From: Halomonas sp. SpR1
GTDB lineage: Bacteria > Pseudomonadota > Gammaproteobacteria > Pseudomonadales > Halomonadaceae
Direction of reading: 5' to 3'
DNA length: 64,000 nucleotides
Assembly (NCBI RefSeq): GCF_031010175.1
Contig: NZ_JAUAMB010000003.1
Span: 179,239-243,238, forward strand
The position numbers and the translations under genes are program-made. The notes under the pieces were generated by a model. That model saw only the letters and a program-made list of their open reading frames with translations. It did not search any database and had not been told where the DNA came from. Of this stretch, positions 1 to 7,919 are shown piece after piece (position 1 is the first letter of the stretch; each line of letters starts with the position of its first letter).

Positions 1-675
1 AATCTCAGCACAGCTGAAGATCATGTCGGTTGTACGCGAATCCTGCCGAGAATCTCCATTAACCCATGAGCGCAACCTCGCATCCGCCGGATCGAACTCA
101 TCTGCTGTTACGATCCAGGGGCCTAACGGCATATAGCCAGGACTGCATTTCCCCTTGCTCCACTGCCCCCCGGAAATCTCTAGCTGGAATGTTCGCTCAG
201 AGAGATCATTAGCCAGCACATAGCCACCGATATGCTGCACCGCTTCTTCCAATGAGTCGCAGTAGGAGGCCGTGCTGCCGATGATGATACCTAGCTCCAC
301 CTCCCAGTCTGTCTTCTGTGAGCCACGGGCAATGGTGACGACGTCATTAGGGCCTGCAATGGTGTTCGGCGTCTTAAGGAAGACGATGGGGCTCTGCGGC
401 GGCTCAGCACCGGATTCAGCCGCATGTGCAGCGTAATTCTGGCCGATACAGATCACTGCGGAGGCTCTAGCTACTGGGGAGCCATAGCGAACATTGTCGT
501 TAATCTTGACGGGAGTGAGACGGCCTTTTTCAGCCAATGTCTTGAGTTGCTGCATCCCACCGGTAGCCCAGAAGCTGGGATCAAAATCACCTATTGGTGA
601 AGCGTCGTAAAGGACTCCATCAATCTCGACGAGCGGCATTTCATATCCGAGCTCACCACGGCGTAACAATTTCAT
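1..675 (-). CDS. Fumarylacetoacetate hydrolase family protein, probable 2,4-diketo-3-deoxy-L-fuconate hydrolase (partial)
   Basis: Reading frame open from an ATG at 675 to the left edge (225 residues visible; family members are about 280, so the C-terminus is missing). Residues 124-128 (WEVEL) and 155-161 (ANDLSER) match the acidic metal-binding motifs of the FAH fold. Family knowledge: these enzymes cut 2,4-diketo-3-deoxy-L-fuconate to pyruvate and lactate as the last step of oxidative fucose breakdown. The start overlaps the upstream gene's stop in an ATGA, so translation is probably coupled. Substrate is inferred from the operon; ureidoglycolate lyase-type annotation is the usual alternative. 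Confidence 0.85.
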   Translation of the reverse strand, partial: MKLLRRGELGYEMPLVEIDGVLYDASPIGDFDPSFWATGGMQQLKTLAEKGRLTPVKINDNVRYGSPVARASAVICIGQNYAAHAAESGAEPPQSPIVFLKTPNTIAGPNDVVTIARGSQKTDWEVELGIIIGSTASYCDSLEEAVQHIGGYVLANDLSERTFQLEISGGQWSKGKCSPGYMPLGPWIVTADEFDPADARLRSWVNGDSRQDSRTTDMIFSCAEI

Positions 676-1676
676 ACTTCCTCCTTTAGCAGGCCTTGCG
701 CCCGCAGATCATTCCAGAATGCTTCGGGTATTTCGGATGAAGCCAGTGCCAGATTCCTCTCTACTTGCACTGCCGAACGCATGCCGGCCATCACATTCAC
801 GACAGCAGGGTGCCGTTTGGGAAAGTTCAGCGCAGCCTCTGGAAGGCTGACACCGTGTTCACGCGCCACTGCCGCCATCAATCGAGCCCGTTCCAACGCC
901 CACGCTGGTGCAGCGCCATACTCGTACCACGCATCCGCGGGCGGCTCTTCACGAGCCAGTAGGCCGGAGTTGAAAACCCCGACAGCGATGACGCCAATAC
1001 CTTTCGCCTGACAGGCTGACATCAGCCCCACTTGCTCCTGTTCGAGCAAGGTATACCTGCCAGCAAGCATGATTAAGTCGGGATCGGAATGATCCACGAA
1101 GCGGCGCAACATGGCGGCGTCTTTAGAACCAATGCCCCAGGCTGAAATCACCCCTTCGGCCCGGAGCCGATTCAGCATGGGCACAGCGCCGCTGATCGCT
1201 TCATCGAAACGGTCAGTAGGCTCTTCAGGGTCATGGATCCAGAGAATGTCGACAGCGTCGAGTTTCAGCCGATCCAATGACTCTTCAAGGCTGCGCTGTA
1301 CACCATCGGCGGTGTAGTCACGAATCCGTGTCAGCTTATCGGGAACAAGAAAACCATTGTCACTATCTGTGCCCTGCGGCGTTGGGTTCTCGCTAAGCAA
1401 GCGGCCCACCTTAGTGGAAATAACGTAGTCCTTGCTGGGCCGTCCATGCAGCGCCCTGCCTAGCCTTTCTTCGGATAGTCCCAAACCATAGTGTGGGGCG
1501 GTATCAAAGAATCGAAGCCCACCGTCCCATGCAGCTTCCACTGCATCAAGACAGTCCTGTTCTGCTACTTTTTTGCCCATGTTTCCAAACTGTGCCGTAC
1601 CGACCCCTAGTTTGCTAAAAGCGGTATGAAGTTTGTCAGGCAAACGTTGGATGACAGAAGATGCCGTCATTAGCAT
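672..1676 (-). CDS. Aldo/keto reductase, probable L-fucose 1-dehydrogenase
   Basis: 334-residue soluble NAD(P)-dependent oxidoreductase. The aldo/keto reductase tetrad is visible as D58, Y63, K89 and H148 (FDTAPHYG, ISTKVG, LWIHDP). In Xanthomonas-type fucose catabolism an AKR of this D-threo-aldose 1-dehydrogenase group oxidises L-fucose to L-fucono-lactone, which fits its place next to a lactonase, mutarotase and dehydratase. Its start overlaps the upstream lactonase stop by 7 nt and its stop overlaps the FAH start. Substrate specificity is inferred from context; D-arabinose or L-galactose are possible additional substrates. Confidence 0.85.
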   Translation of the reverse strand: MLMTASSVIQRLPDKLHTAFSKLGVGTAQFGNMGKKVAEQDCLDAVEAAWDGGLRFFDTAPHYGLGLSEERLGRALHGRPSKDYVISTKVGRLLSENPTPQGTDSDNGFLVPDKLTRIRDYTADGVQRSLEESLDRLKLDAVDILWIHDPEEPTDRFDEAISGAVPMLNRLRAEGVISAWGIGSKDAAMLRRFVDHSDPDLIMLAGRYTLLEQEQVGLMSACQAKGIGVIAVGVFNSGLLAREEPPADAWYEYGAAPAWALERARLMAAVAREHGVSLPEAALNFPKRHPAVVNVMAGMRSAVQVERNLALASSEIPEAFWNDLRAQGLLKEEV

Positions 1677-2464
1677 GGTCTCCTTGAGTAGATACGAAGG
1701 GCATTCTCATGAGCGACGGATGAGCGGTAGGCGGCGGGCAAGAGTTCCAATACTCGCGAGCACCAATCGCTGGGGTCTTGACTGACAGGGCGGTCGCTGC
1801 CGAGCAAGCAGCGCCCTGGGCCGAAAAGCTCAACCGCAGTGCCCACCACATCAGCCACCACACTTTCCAATTCCTTTGCGTCACGGCATTGCGCCGGTAG
1901 CCCCGAAAGCTTGCAATGTACGTTGGGTAATTCGGCCAGGCACGCTAGATCCCTGCGCCACTTGAGCATGGCTTGTTCATCGCCAACCTCAGGCTTCCCC
2001 ATATGATCCAGCACCACCGTCAACTCTGGCACTTGTAAGATTAGTTGGGTAAGAGCCGGCAATTCCCCAGCCCGAACGCAGGCATCAAATGGCAAGCCAT
2101 GGGCGGAGAGTAGCTTCATTCCCTGAACAAGCCTGGATGAGTCGAAGAGGTCACGATCCTGGAGAAGCCTACGTACGCCAACCACCTTGGGTAGGGCTGC
2201 GACCCTTGCCAGCTGCTCCTCAGCATCATGGTTCTCAAGTGCCACACTGGCCACCACGCCGTGAACCCGTGGATCCTTAGCCACGACAGTGGTGAGCCAA
2301 TCAGCTTCTTGTGCCGGATCGTCAGCATCGGCTTCCACAAGGATGTATTGACGCTCTCCAGATGCCTGTGGAATGGAAGCCGTTGGCGGCAACCCAGCGC
2401 CAGCCAGCCAAGCGATGCTGACTACTGACGTGTCCCATACATGAAGGTGTGCATCGAGGATCAT
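1670..2464 (-). CDS. Amidohydrolase family protein, probable L-fuconolactonase
   Basis: 264 residues from the ATG at 2464. A longer frame reaches 2530, but the family begins at MILDAHLHVWD and this ATG overlaps the upstream mutarotase stop as ATGA. The N-terminal H-x-H (H6, H8) and the late GSDRPV motif are typical of the amidohydrolase lactonases (COG3618). It should hydrolyse L-fucono-1,5-lactone to L-fuconate in the cytoplasm, between the aldo/keto reductase and the dehydratase. The exact lactone is inferred from operon context. Confidence 0.85.
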   Translation of the reverse strand: MILDAHLHVWDTSVVSIAWLAGAGLPPTASIPQASGERQYILVEADADDPAQEADWLTTVVAKDPRVHGVVASVALENHDAEEQLARVAALPKVVGVRRLLQDRDLFDSSRLVQGMKLLSAHGLPFDACVRAGELPALTQLILQVPELTVVLDHMGKPEVGDEQAMLKWRRDLACLAELPNVHCKLSGLPAQCRDAKELESVVADVVGTAVELFGPGRCLLGSDRPVSQDPSDWCSRVLELLPAAYRSSVAHENALRIYSRRPC

Positions 2465-2910
2465 GGCACGCCTACCGTTAGTAACAGATTTGCATAAGGG
2501 CGTGTTTCGCCGGTAGCGATGAGAAGACATACATCCGGTTCGCGACAGGCCGTATAGAACTCCATCCGCCCCAAATTCGACCAGGTGATTTTTTCGCCAT
2601 CACCATGTTCGCCACCCCCATGGACATGCTGAACCAACAGCTGCTGGAATTCCTGAACGGCCTCAGAGGCGCCGCCCTCGGCTGTTTGCATGTAAGTGGC
2701 GGCCTCTATATGGATCGTCTCAGCGACCGCCTTCAGAACATCAGCAGCAGGAACCATTCCTGCACGGAGGTTTAAGTGCACTCTTGCCGCCGTAGATGAA
2801 ACACCCGTCGAATGCGGATAGAGTGCATCTGCAATGAGGATTTGCGCCCCATGCCCTGCTCCCGCTAGTGCAGAGAGCAGCTCCGGATGCAAAAGTTTCC
2901 CCTTCATCAT
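2461..2910 (-). CDS. fucU: RbsD/FucU family L-fucose mutarotase
   Basis: 149-residue small cytoplasmic protein of the RbsD/FucU fold. The N-terminal MKGKLLHPELLSAL-AGHG pattern carries the family histidine (H20) and aspartate (D28). It interconverts alpha and beta anomers of L-fucose, feeding the dehydrogenase. A His/Gly-rich insertion (HVHGGGEHGDGEK) is present around residues 94-106. It overlaps both neighbours by 4 nt (ATGA), so the whole operon is tightly coupled. Confidence 0.87.
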   Translation of the reverse strand: MMKGKLLHPELLSALAGAGHGAQILIADALYPHSTGVSSTAARVHLNLRAGMVPAADVLKAVAETIHIEAATYMQTAEGGASEAVQEFQQLLVQHVHGGGEHGDGEKITWSNLGRMEFYTACREPDVCLLIATGETRPYANLLLTVGVP

Positions 2911-4229
2911 GTGTTAGCCCCCTCTCGACGTTTTGCCCACTCAGTACCCTCCGGCCAAGCCCAACGTGTCAGTGACGCTGCTTTAATCTCGGCTGAATAC
3001 CCCGGTGCTTCAGGCAGCATGTAAGCCCCCTTACTCACAATGCAGGGGTCGACGAAATGTTCGTGAAGATGATCAACGTACTCGGCAACACGCCCCTCCA
3101 TCGGGCCTGATATCGCAACGTAATCGATCATTACGAGATGGCTGACGAGCTCGCAAAGCCCCACGCCTCCAGCGTGAGGGCACACGGGTTTTGCAAATTT
3201 CTTGGCCATTAGCAGTACGGGGATAATCTCGTTGATGCTGGCGAGCCGACAGGAATCGATTTGAACAAAGTCCACAGCGTCGGCCTGCAGCAACTGTTTG
3301 AACAACACACGGTTCATGCCATGTTCGCCGGTCGCTACGCCAATACCCTCGGGACGCACACTGTCAGCAATGGCGCGGTGGCCTAGAACGTCATCAGGAC
3401 TGGTGGGCTCTTCGATCCACAGCAAGTTGTGGTGGGCCAGCGCTCGCACTCTCTCGATGGCTTCTGGGACATCCCAAATTTGGTTGGCATCAATCATCAG
3501 CGAGATATCCGAGCCGATCACGGAGCGTGCAATGCCGAGCCGCCGCTCATCGTCTTCGGGGTTGGCACCGACCTTAAGCTTGATATGCCGATAGCCCTCC
3601 TCAACTGCTTCGCGGCATAGCCTTTCGAGCTTCTCGTCCGAATAGCCCAGCCACCCGGCGGAGGTCGTATAACACTGAAAACCATGCGCTTGCAGATCGG
3701 AAATCCGCTCTTCACGATGCTGGCGCTGCTCCTCAAGCATGGCAACTGCTTCATCAGCGGTCAGTACATCCGAGAGATAGCTCAAGTCGAGGTTAGCGAC
3801 AAGCTCTGCTGGCTCCATCTCACAGATGAACTGCCAGAGCGGAAGGCCCATTCTACGTGCCGCCAGATCCCATACCGCGTTCATTACAGCGGCACGCGCC
3901 AAGTGGACTACGCCTTTATCCGGGCCGAGCCAGCGAAGTTGAGAATCTGCTGCGAGTTCACGATAGGCTTGTCCGGGGCTGGCGCACAACTCATCCACAT
4001 CGCGTCCAATGAAGCGAGTCGCTAACGCATCGATTGCTTGGAGACAAATGTCGTTTCCACGACCTATGGTAAAAGTAAATCCGCAACCGTAGAGCGAGTC
4101 GTTATCAGTAACGAGTCTAAGATAGGCGGCGGAGTAGTCGGCATCTTTGTTAACGGCATCGGAACCATCATTACTGTCCGACGTGGGAAAGCGAAGATCG
4201 ACAAATTCAATCGAGGTGATAATCGTCAT
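2907..4229 (-). CDS. L-fuconate dehydratase (enolase superfamily)
   Basis: 440 residues, the usual length for this mandelate-racemase-subgroup enzyme. Catalytic residues are visible: HIKLKV with K217/K219, metal ligands D247 (MIDANQ), E273 (WIEEP) and E302 (TGEHG), and the general acid/base H352 (CPHAGG). It dehydrates L-fuconate to 2-keto-3-deoxy-L-fuconate. First gene of the five-gene minus-strand operon; its start is 99 bp from the divergent GntR regulator. The next pathway enzyme, an SDR 2-keto-3-deoxy-fuconate dehydrogenase, is not in the window and may lie left of base 1. Confidence 0.9.
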   Translation of the reverse strand: MTIITSIEFVDLRFPTSDSNDGSDAVNKDADYSAAYLRLVTDNDSLYGCGFTFTIGRGNDICLQAIDALATRFIGRDVDELCASPGQAYRELAADSQLRWLGPDKGVVHLARAAVMNAVWDLAARRMGLPLWQFICEMEPAELVANLDLSYLSDVLTADEAVAMLEEQRQHREERISDLQAHGFQCYTTSAGWLGYSDEKLERLCREAVEEGYRHIKLKVGANPEDDERRLGIARSVIGSDISLMIDANQIWDVPEAIERVRALAHHNLLWIEEPTSPDDVLGHRAIADSVRPEGIGVATGEHGMNRVLFKQLLQADAVDFVQIDSCRLASINEIIPVLLMAKKFAKPVCPHAGGVGLCELVSHLVMIDYVAISGPMEGRVAEYVDHLHEHFVDPCIVSKGAYMLPEAPGYSAEIKAASLTRWAWPEGTEWAKRREGANT

Positions 4230-4241
4230 CTTAAATCCTCT

Positions 4242-4259
4242 AATTCATATGATGTATTT
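4242..4259. promoter_or_regulatory. Candidate GntR operator in the fuc operon / regulator intergenic region
   Basis: In the 99-bp divergent spacer, AATTCATATGATGTATTT matches 14 of 18 positions with an element before fucP (6458-6475, opposite strand). The shared form is AATTCATnnGATnnATTT. It lies 13-30 bp upstream of the dehydratase start, a suitable place for repression by the adjacent FCD-type regulator. The operator role is inference. Confidence 0.45.
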
Positions 4260-4328
4260 AACTCTAGCCTAATATTTACAACCGCTTCAAACTTCTTGAA
4301 CCAACCATCCATATCGAAGGAAACATGC

Positions 4329-5042
4329 ATGAGCGAAGATAGCCTGGGAGAACAGACCACCCGCCGCCCGTCCCAGAACGAGGTGGTCGTCCAGGGCATC
4401 CAGGACATGATCACTTCCGGCGAAATCCGGCCTGGCGATAGACTGCCTGTAGAACCATTACTGGCTGAGCGATTCAGCGTTTCTCGAAGCTCTCTTCGAG
4501 AAGGTGTACGTGCGCTTGTCGCCATGGGAATCCTTGAAACAAGGCAGGGATCAGGAACTACCGTCACAACGCTTGACCCGCACTTGTTATTAAAGCCATT
4601 GGAATTTTGGGCGAGCATCCAGGGGGACAAGTCCTCGCATGACCTCCACACCGTACGCCAAGCACTAGAGGTCGAATCTGCTGCCACGGCGGCATCGCGT
4701 AGAACGCCTAAAGACATAGAACGACTCAGATATCTACTCAAAACCGCAGAACCCGCCATTCAAGCTAAGGATCACGAAGCTGCGATGGCAGTAGACTTAG
4801 AGTTTCACCTCACAGTGGCGAAAATCTCCAGGAACCCAATCCTTATTGCCCTTCTAGAAGCTCTCTCCCGCCCAACACTGCGAATGAGGATATGGCAGTC
4901 CATCTATCGCAGTGGCCGCCTCGACACGACCCACCACGAGCACCAGGCGGTGCTGAATGCTATCGCCGCTGGCGATCCCATCTCAGCGCACGCCGCCATG
5001 CGTACACACCTGGCGCAGGTTGCCATTAATCTGGAAGACTGA
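4329..5042 (+). CDS. GntR/FadR (FCD) family transcriptional regulator, likely fucose-responsive
   Basis: 237 residues from the ATG at 4329, preceded by GAAGGAAA as ribosome binding site. The longer open frame from 4038 runs through the divergent promoter and the dehydratase gene and is not credible. N-terminal winged helix (residues about 14-80, RPGDRLPVEPLLAERFSVSR...) and a C-terminal all-helical FCD effector domain (about 95-230, with DLEFHLTVAKIS). Divergent from the fuc operon and convergent with the permease, so it probably represses both in the absence of a pathway intermediate; the effector is not known from sequence. Confidence 0.85.
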   Translation: MSEDSLGEQTTRRPSQNEVVVQGIQDMITSGEIRPGDRLPVEPLLAERFSVSRSSLREGVRALVAMGILETRQGSGTTVTTLDPHLLLKPLEFWASIQGDKSSHDLHTVRQALEVESAATAASRRTPKDIERLRYLLKTAEPAIQAKDHEAAMAVDLEFHLTVAKISRNPILIALLEALSRPTLRMRIWQSIYRSGRLDTTHHEHQAVLNAIAAGDPISAHAAMRTHLAQVAINLED

Positions 5043-5073
5043 TGGTGGATAGAAAGCCTTACTACCTTCAGCA

Positions 5074-6423
5074 TTAGGCTATATCTTCAGCGCTAATCGA
5101 CACTGGCGCTGGATTGCGCAATACATAGACGCCATAGCCAACGATAACCAGGAAGCAGCCAGCCACTACCAGATAGCTAATTCGGGCCGAGGTCATGTCG
5201 ATAACCCATCCTTGCAGTGGCGGAAGAAGCGCCCCACCTACGATCGCCATGACCAGCCCCGCCGCACCATACTTGGTGTCTTGACCGAGCCCCTCAAGCG
5301 CGATGCCATAAATGGTGGGAAATAAAAGTGAAATACAGGCACTTAACAGCACGATGGCGATTGCGCCAGCGACACCGCCGCTGATCACGGCAAACACAGA
5401 CAGCCCTACACCCAACACGCACATGAGCGTCATTAGCATACGAGGGTCGAAGCGGCCCATCAGGCCTACCATGATGAAACGGGAAAACAGAAAAACCAGC
5501 AGAGATGCCTGGAGCCAGTACCCTGCGACAGTACTATTAACCCCCAGGTTTTCAGTGATGTAGTGGAGCGTGAAGGTCCACGTGCACGTCTGGGCAGCAA
5601 CATTGAAGAACTGCGCGACTACACCGAAAGAGTAGCGTCGATTCTTCATCAATCTGCCCAAACGGCTACCTGGCAGCTTCACCACTTCACTCTTCCGATC
5701 CGCCATCAACCCCTCATGCTTCGGCACCCGCACCATGGCGATGGCAATAGCGATAACAATATAAAGTAGTGCCAGGGTGATATAGGGCCCCATAACAGCC
5801 TGCAGCTCCATTGACTGCATATGCTCAAGCTCTTGTTGAGACAGAGCAGCACGATCTACTGCAGTGGCTGGATTGACGTGGGGGAGTATGAAGATAGCGG
5901 CTAACAAGACACCCAGGTTAGAACCTATGGGATTAAAAGCCTGAGCAAAGTTGAGTCGACGCGTGGCGTTATGGCGTGGCCCCATAGCCATTACATAGGG
6001 ATTTGCCGATGTCTCTAAGATGGAAAGCCCTGCCGCCAGCGTAAACAAAGCAACCAGAAACACGGCGTAGGTCATGACGATCGAGGCGGGATAAAACAAA
6101 AAACCACCCGTGGCTGCTAACAAAAGCCCAATCAGCACACCACCTTTGTAACCCAACTGCGAATTGATCCAGGCTGCCGGGATAGCTAAAGCAAAATACG
6201 CTCCGTAGTAAGCAAACTGAACCAGCGAAGATTGGAATGCACTCATTGAGAAAACCGATCCAAATACCGAAACCAATGGATCCGTTAGGTTTCCAGCCAA
6301 CCCCCACGCCGCAAAACAGAGGACGATGAGAATGAACGGCAAGCGCATACCTTGGTGAAGAAACGACTCTTTTTCGAGCTCAGATTGGTTCGCAGGCGAT
6401 GCTGCAGTGAGATGAGATTGCAC
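5074..6423 (-). CDS. fucP: MFS sugar permease, L-fucose:H+ symporter type
   Basis: 449 residues with a GTG start at 6423, chosen because AAGGAG lies 7 nt upstream. About twelve hydrophobic segments follow a charged N-terminal tail of about 25 residues. Segments such as LAAGLSILETSANPYV and NFAQAFNPIGSNLG are characteristic of the FucP/GluP branch of the MFS, where the Asn/Glu residues line the sugar site. It imports L-fucose with a proton across the inner membrane. It has its own promoter region with a copy of the candidate operator found in front of the catabolic operon. Confidence 0.88.
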   Translation of the reverse strand: MQSHLTAASPANQSELEKESFLHQGMRLPFILIVLCFAAWGLAGNLTDPLVSVFGSVFSMSAFQSSLVQFAYYGAYFALAIPAAWINSQLGYKGGVLIGLLLAATGGFLFYPASIVMTYAVFLVALFTLAAGLSILETSANPYVMAMGPRHNATRRLNFAQAFNPIGSNLGVLLAAIFILPHVNPATAVDRAALSQQELEHMQSMELQAVMGPYITLALLYIVIAIAIAMVRVPKHEGLMADRKSEVVKLPGSRLGRLMKNRRYSFGVVAQFFNVAAQTCTWTFTLHYITENLGVNSTVAGYWLQASLLVFLFSRFIMVGLMGRFDPRMLMTLMCVLGVGLSVFAVISGGVAGAIAIVLLSACISLLFPTIYGIALEGLGQDTKYGAAGLVMAIVGGALLPPLQGWVIDMTSARISYLVVAGCFLVIVGYGVYVLRNPAPVSISAEDIA

Positions 6424-6457
6424 GAGCGACTCCTTATTGTATTATTTTTACGAGGCC

Positions 6458-6475
6458 AAATTGATCTGATGAATT
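6458..6475. promoter_or_regulatory. Candidate GntR operator before fucP, within the 6424-6745 gap
   Basis: The minus strand reads AATTCATCAGATCAATTT, a 14/18 match to the element at 4242-4259. A wider dyad TTGATC (6461-6466) / GATCAA (6479-6484) overlaps it. It sits about 35-50 bp upstream of the fucP GTG. The rest of the 322-bp gap between fucP and the thioesterase holds AT-rich promoter-like sequence but no gene or hairpin that I can support. Confidence 0.45.
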
Positions 6476-6745
6476 TTGGATCAAGGTAAAAATAGCTAAG
6501 TCCACTGGATATGGCAAGCGCCCATTTTTAAACTTTTCTTCGAAGTATATTTCCACCAAGAAAGGCGGCGAGGTATTCCAACGACACCGTTATGAGCAAA
6601 CCACTGCTACAAACAAGCGCAGAATGCTATAACGACCAAGGAAAAGGGGGATTGAGGCGCTAGATGATGAATGCTGATAACTTGCTGGCTAAGGCGTGAC
6701 CGACAAGACCAATGAGTTGCCTGACTAATTAATAGGAAAACAACA

Positions 6746-7162
6746 ATGACCGTAATGACTGCGCAACAAATCGAACACTTTCTGGATGAAGTGTTTCCCC
6801 AGCGCATGGGCAAGATAGAGTGTGTGGGCAACATGACGGCCACCATGCGCTTGAAAATCGGCAACGAGCATTTGCGCCCCGGCCCGCGGGTTTCCGGGCC
6901 TACCATGATGGGCTTTGCGGATGTGGCTATGTACGTGGCTATTTTGGCGCAAATTGGCCCAGAGGCGATGGCCGTGACAAGCGATTTAAACTGCCACTTC
7001 CTCCGCGCAGCCTCCGGCGATCACGATATTATTGCCCACGCCAAGCTGATCAAACTTGGCCGCCGCCTAGCAGTGGGCGAAGTACAGCTATTCTCAGCCA
7101 GCGATGAAACCCGACCCGTGGTGCATGTCACCGCCAGCTATGCGTTGCCGGTCAAGACTTAA
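6746..7162 (+). CDS. PaaI family hotdog-fold thioesterase
   Basis: 138 residues, normal for a single hotdog domain. RPGPRVSGPTMMGFADVAMYVAIL contains the helix and catalytic-region pattern of PaaI/YbgC-like acyl-CoA thioesterases, and the tail VGEVQLFSASDETRPVVHVTASYALP is the typical last strand. It probably hydrolyses an acyl-CoA in the cytoplasm; the acyl group cannot be read from the sequence. It stands alone, convergent with the DUF411 gene 12 nt away. Confidence 0.82.
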   Translation: MTVMTAQQIEHFLDEVFPQRMGKIECVGNMTATMRLKIGNEHLRPGPRVSGPTMMGFADVAMYVAILAQIGPEAMAVTSDLNCHFLRAASGDHDIIAHAKLIKLGRRLAVGEVQLFSASDETRPVVHVTASYALPVKT

Positions 7163-7174
7163 GGCGGGCGTCAA

Positions 7175-7618
7175 TTACGGCGCCAGCGTCATAAACGGCT
7201 CATCTTGCTGATCGCTAAACGCGTAGACGTTATAGGGTTCACTCTGCGGCCCCGGCATACCCGGCGTACCAATGGGCATCCCCGCTAGGCCAATGCCATC
7301 GACGTCGGGCTGCTCTTCAAACAGTTTGGTGACGGCTTCCATCGGCACATGGCCTTCAATCCAATACTCGCCTATTTCGATGGTATGGCACGAACCCAAA
7401 CCATAAGGGACGCCCGCCTGCTGCTTGATATCGCCCAGCTCTACGTCATCAATAATCGTCACTTCTACGCCAAGCTCTTCAAGATGGCGCGCGTATTCGT
7501 CACAGCAGCCGCACTGGGGATTCTTGTACAGCGTGGCTTCAGTGGGTAGTGCGGCCTGAGCCGAGGCGGCTCCTAGGAGTAAAGCACTAGATAAAAGCGT
7601 AGCGGTAAAACGTGTCAT
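7175..7618 (-). CDS. DUF411 periplasmic metal-binding protein
   Basis: 147 residues with a signal peptide (about 1-22, cleavage near AQA). The mature part begins with the DUF411 signature YKNPQCGCCDEY (C36, C38, C39), followed by SCHTIEIG (C77, H78) and GHVP (H90), likely copper ligands. DUF411 genes are commonly found in copper and silver resistance loci. The C-terminus ends in a Gly/Pro/Met-rich segment (GMPIGTPGMPGPQ). Its promoter resembles a MerR-family metal-activated promoter that is mirrored before the divergent glutaredoxin-MauE gene. Function as a copper-binding protein is inferred. Confidence 0.8.
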   Translation of the reverse strand: MTRFTATLLSSALLLGAASAQAALPTEATLYKNPQCGCCDEYARHLEELGVEVTIIDDVELGDIKQQAGVPYGLGSCHTIEIGEYWIEGHVPMEAVTKLFEEQPDVDGIGLAGMPIGTPGMPGPQSEPYNVYAFSDQQDEPFMTLAP

Positions 7619-7704
7619 GAGCGGTCTCCTTGAGGTGTGTGACTGAACAAATACTTGGCCATCGAGGCGATATAGCCTATCAACAGTAAAATTTTACGCT
7701 TTAA

Positions 7705-7735
7705 GTTTACAACCCAGGGGCTACCTTAAGGTCAA
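7705..7735 (-). promoter_or_regulatory. MerR-type promoter of the DUF411 gene (candidate)
   Basis: On the minus strand, -35 TTGACC (7730-7735) is separated by about 19 bp from GTAAAC (or 20 bp from TAAACT). The spacer holds ACCTTAAGGT and a GACCTTAAGGTAGCCCC stretch. The long spacer and ACCT...GGGT symmetry are features of MerR/CueR-activated promoters. A closely matching element lies before the divergent gene. The regulator is not encoded in the window. Confidence 0.45.
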
Positions 7736-7838
7736 GCTTTGCCACCCAAAGGAAACAAGGAGATTGCATCAGATCATCTTCCCATTGTCAGTGTAAGTGG
7801 GGCAACAAAACTCATGAGCCGTTGCCGCTTACCAATAC

Positions 7839-7869
7839 TTGACCTATAGGCAACCCCAGGTACTAGGCT
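7839..7869 (+). promoter_or_regulatory. MerR-type promoter of the glutaredoxin-MauE gene (candidate)
   Basis: TTGACC (7839-7844), a 19-bp spacer and TAGGCT (7864-7869). GACCTATAGGCAACCCC is nearly the same as the DUF411 promoter element. The ACCT...AGGT half sites are 20 bp end to end. A 19-bp spacer is the hallmark of promoters that need a MerR-family activator to underwind the DNA. The remainder of the 301-bp gap (7619-7919) shows no gene. Confidence 0.5.
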
Positions 7870-7919
7870 TTAGATACTAGGCTGATAGCTTTGTTAAAGG
7901 CATAAATAGGGAGGTTGCC

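Noticed and set aside
4038..4328. N-terminal extension of the GntR regulator frame
   Set aside because: It runs antisense through the dehydratase start and across the shared promoter; the proper start with an RBS is at 4329 and the winged helix begins there.
6607..6906. Minus-strand ORFs overlapping the thioesterase gene
   Set aside because: No RBS, no recognisable family, and composition typical of the shadow of a real gene.
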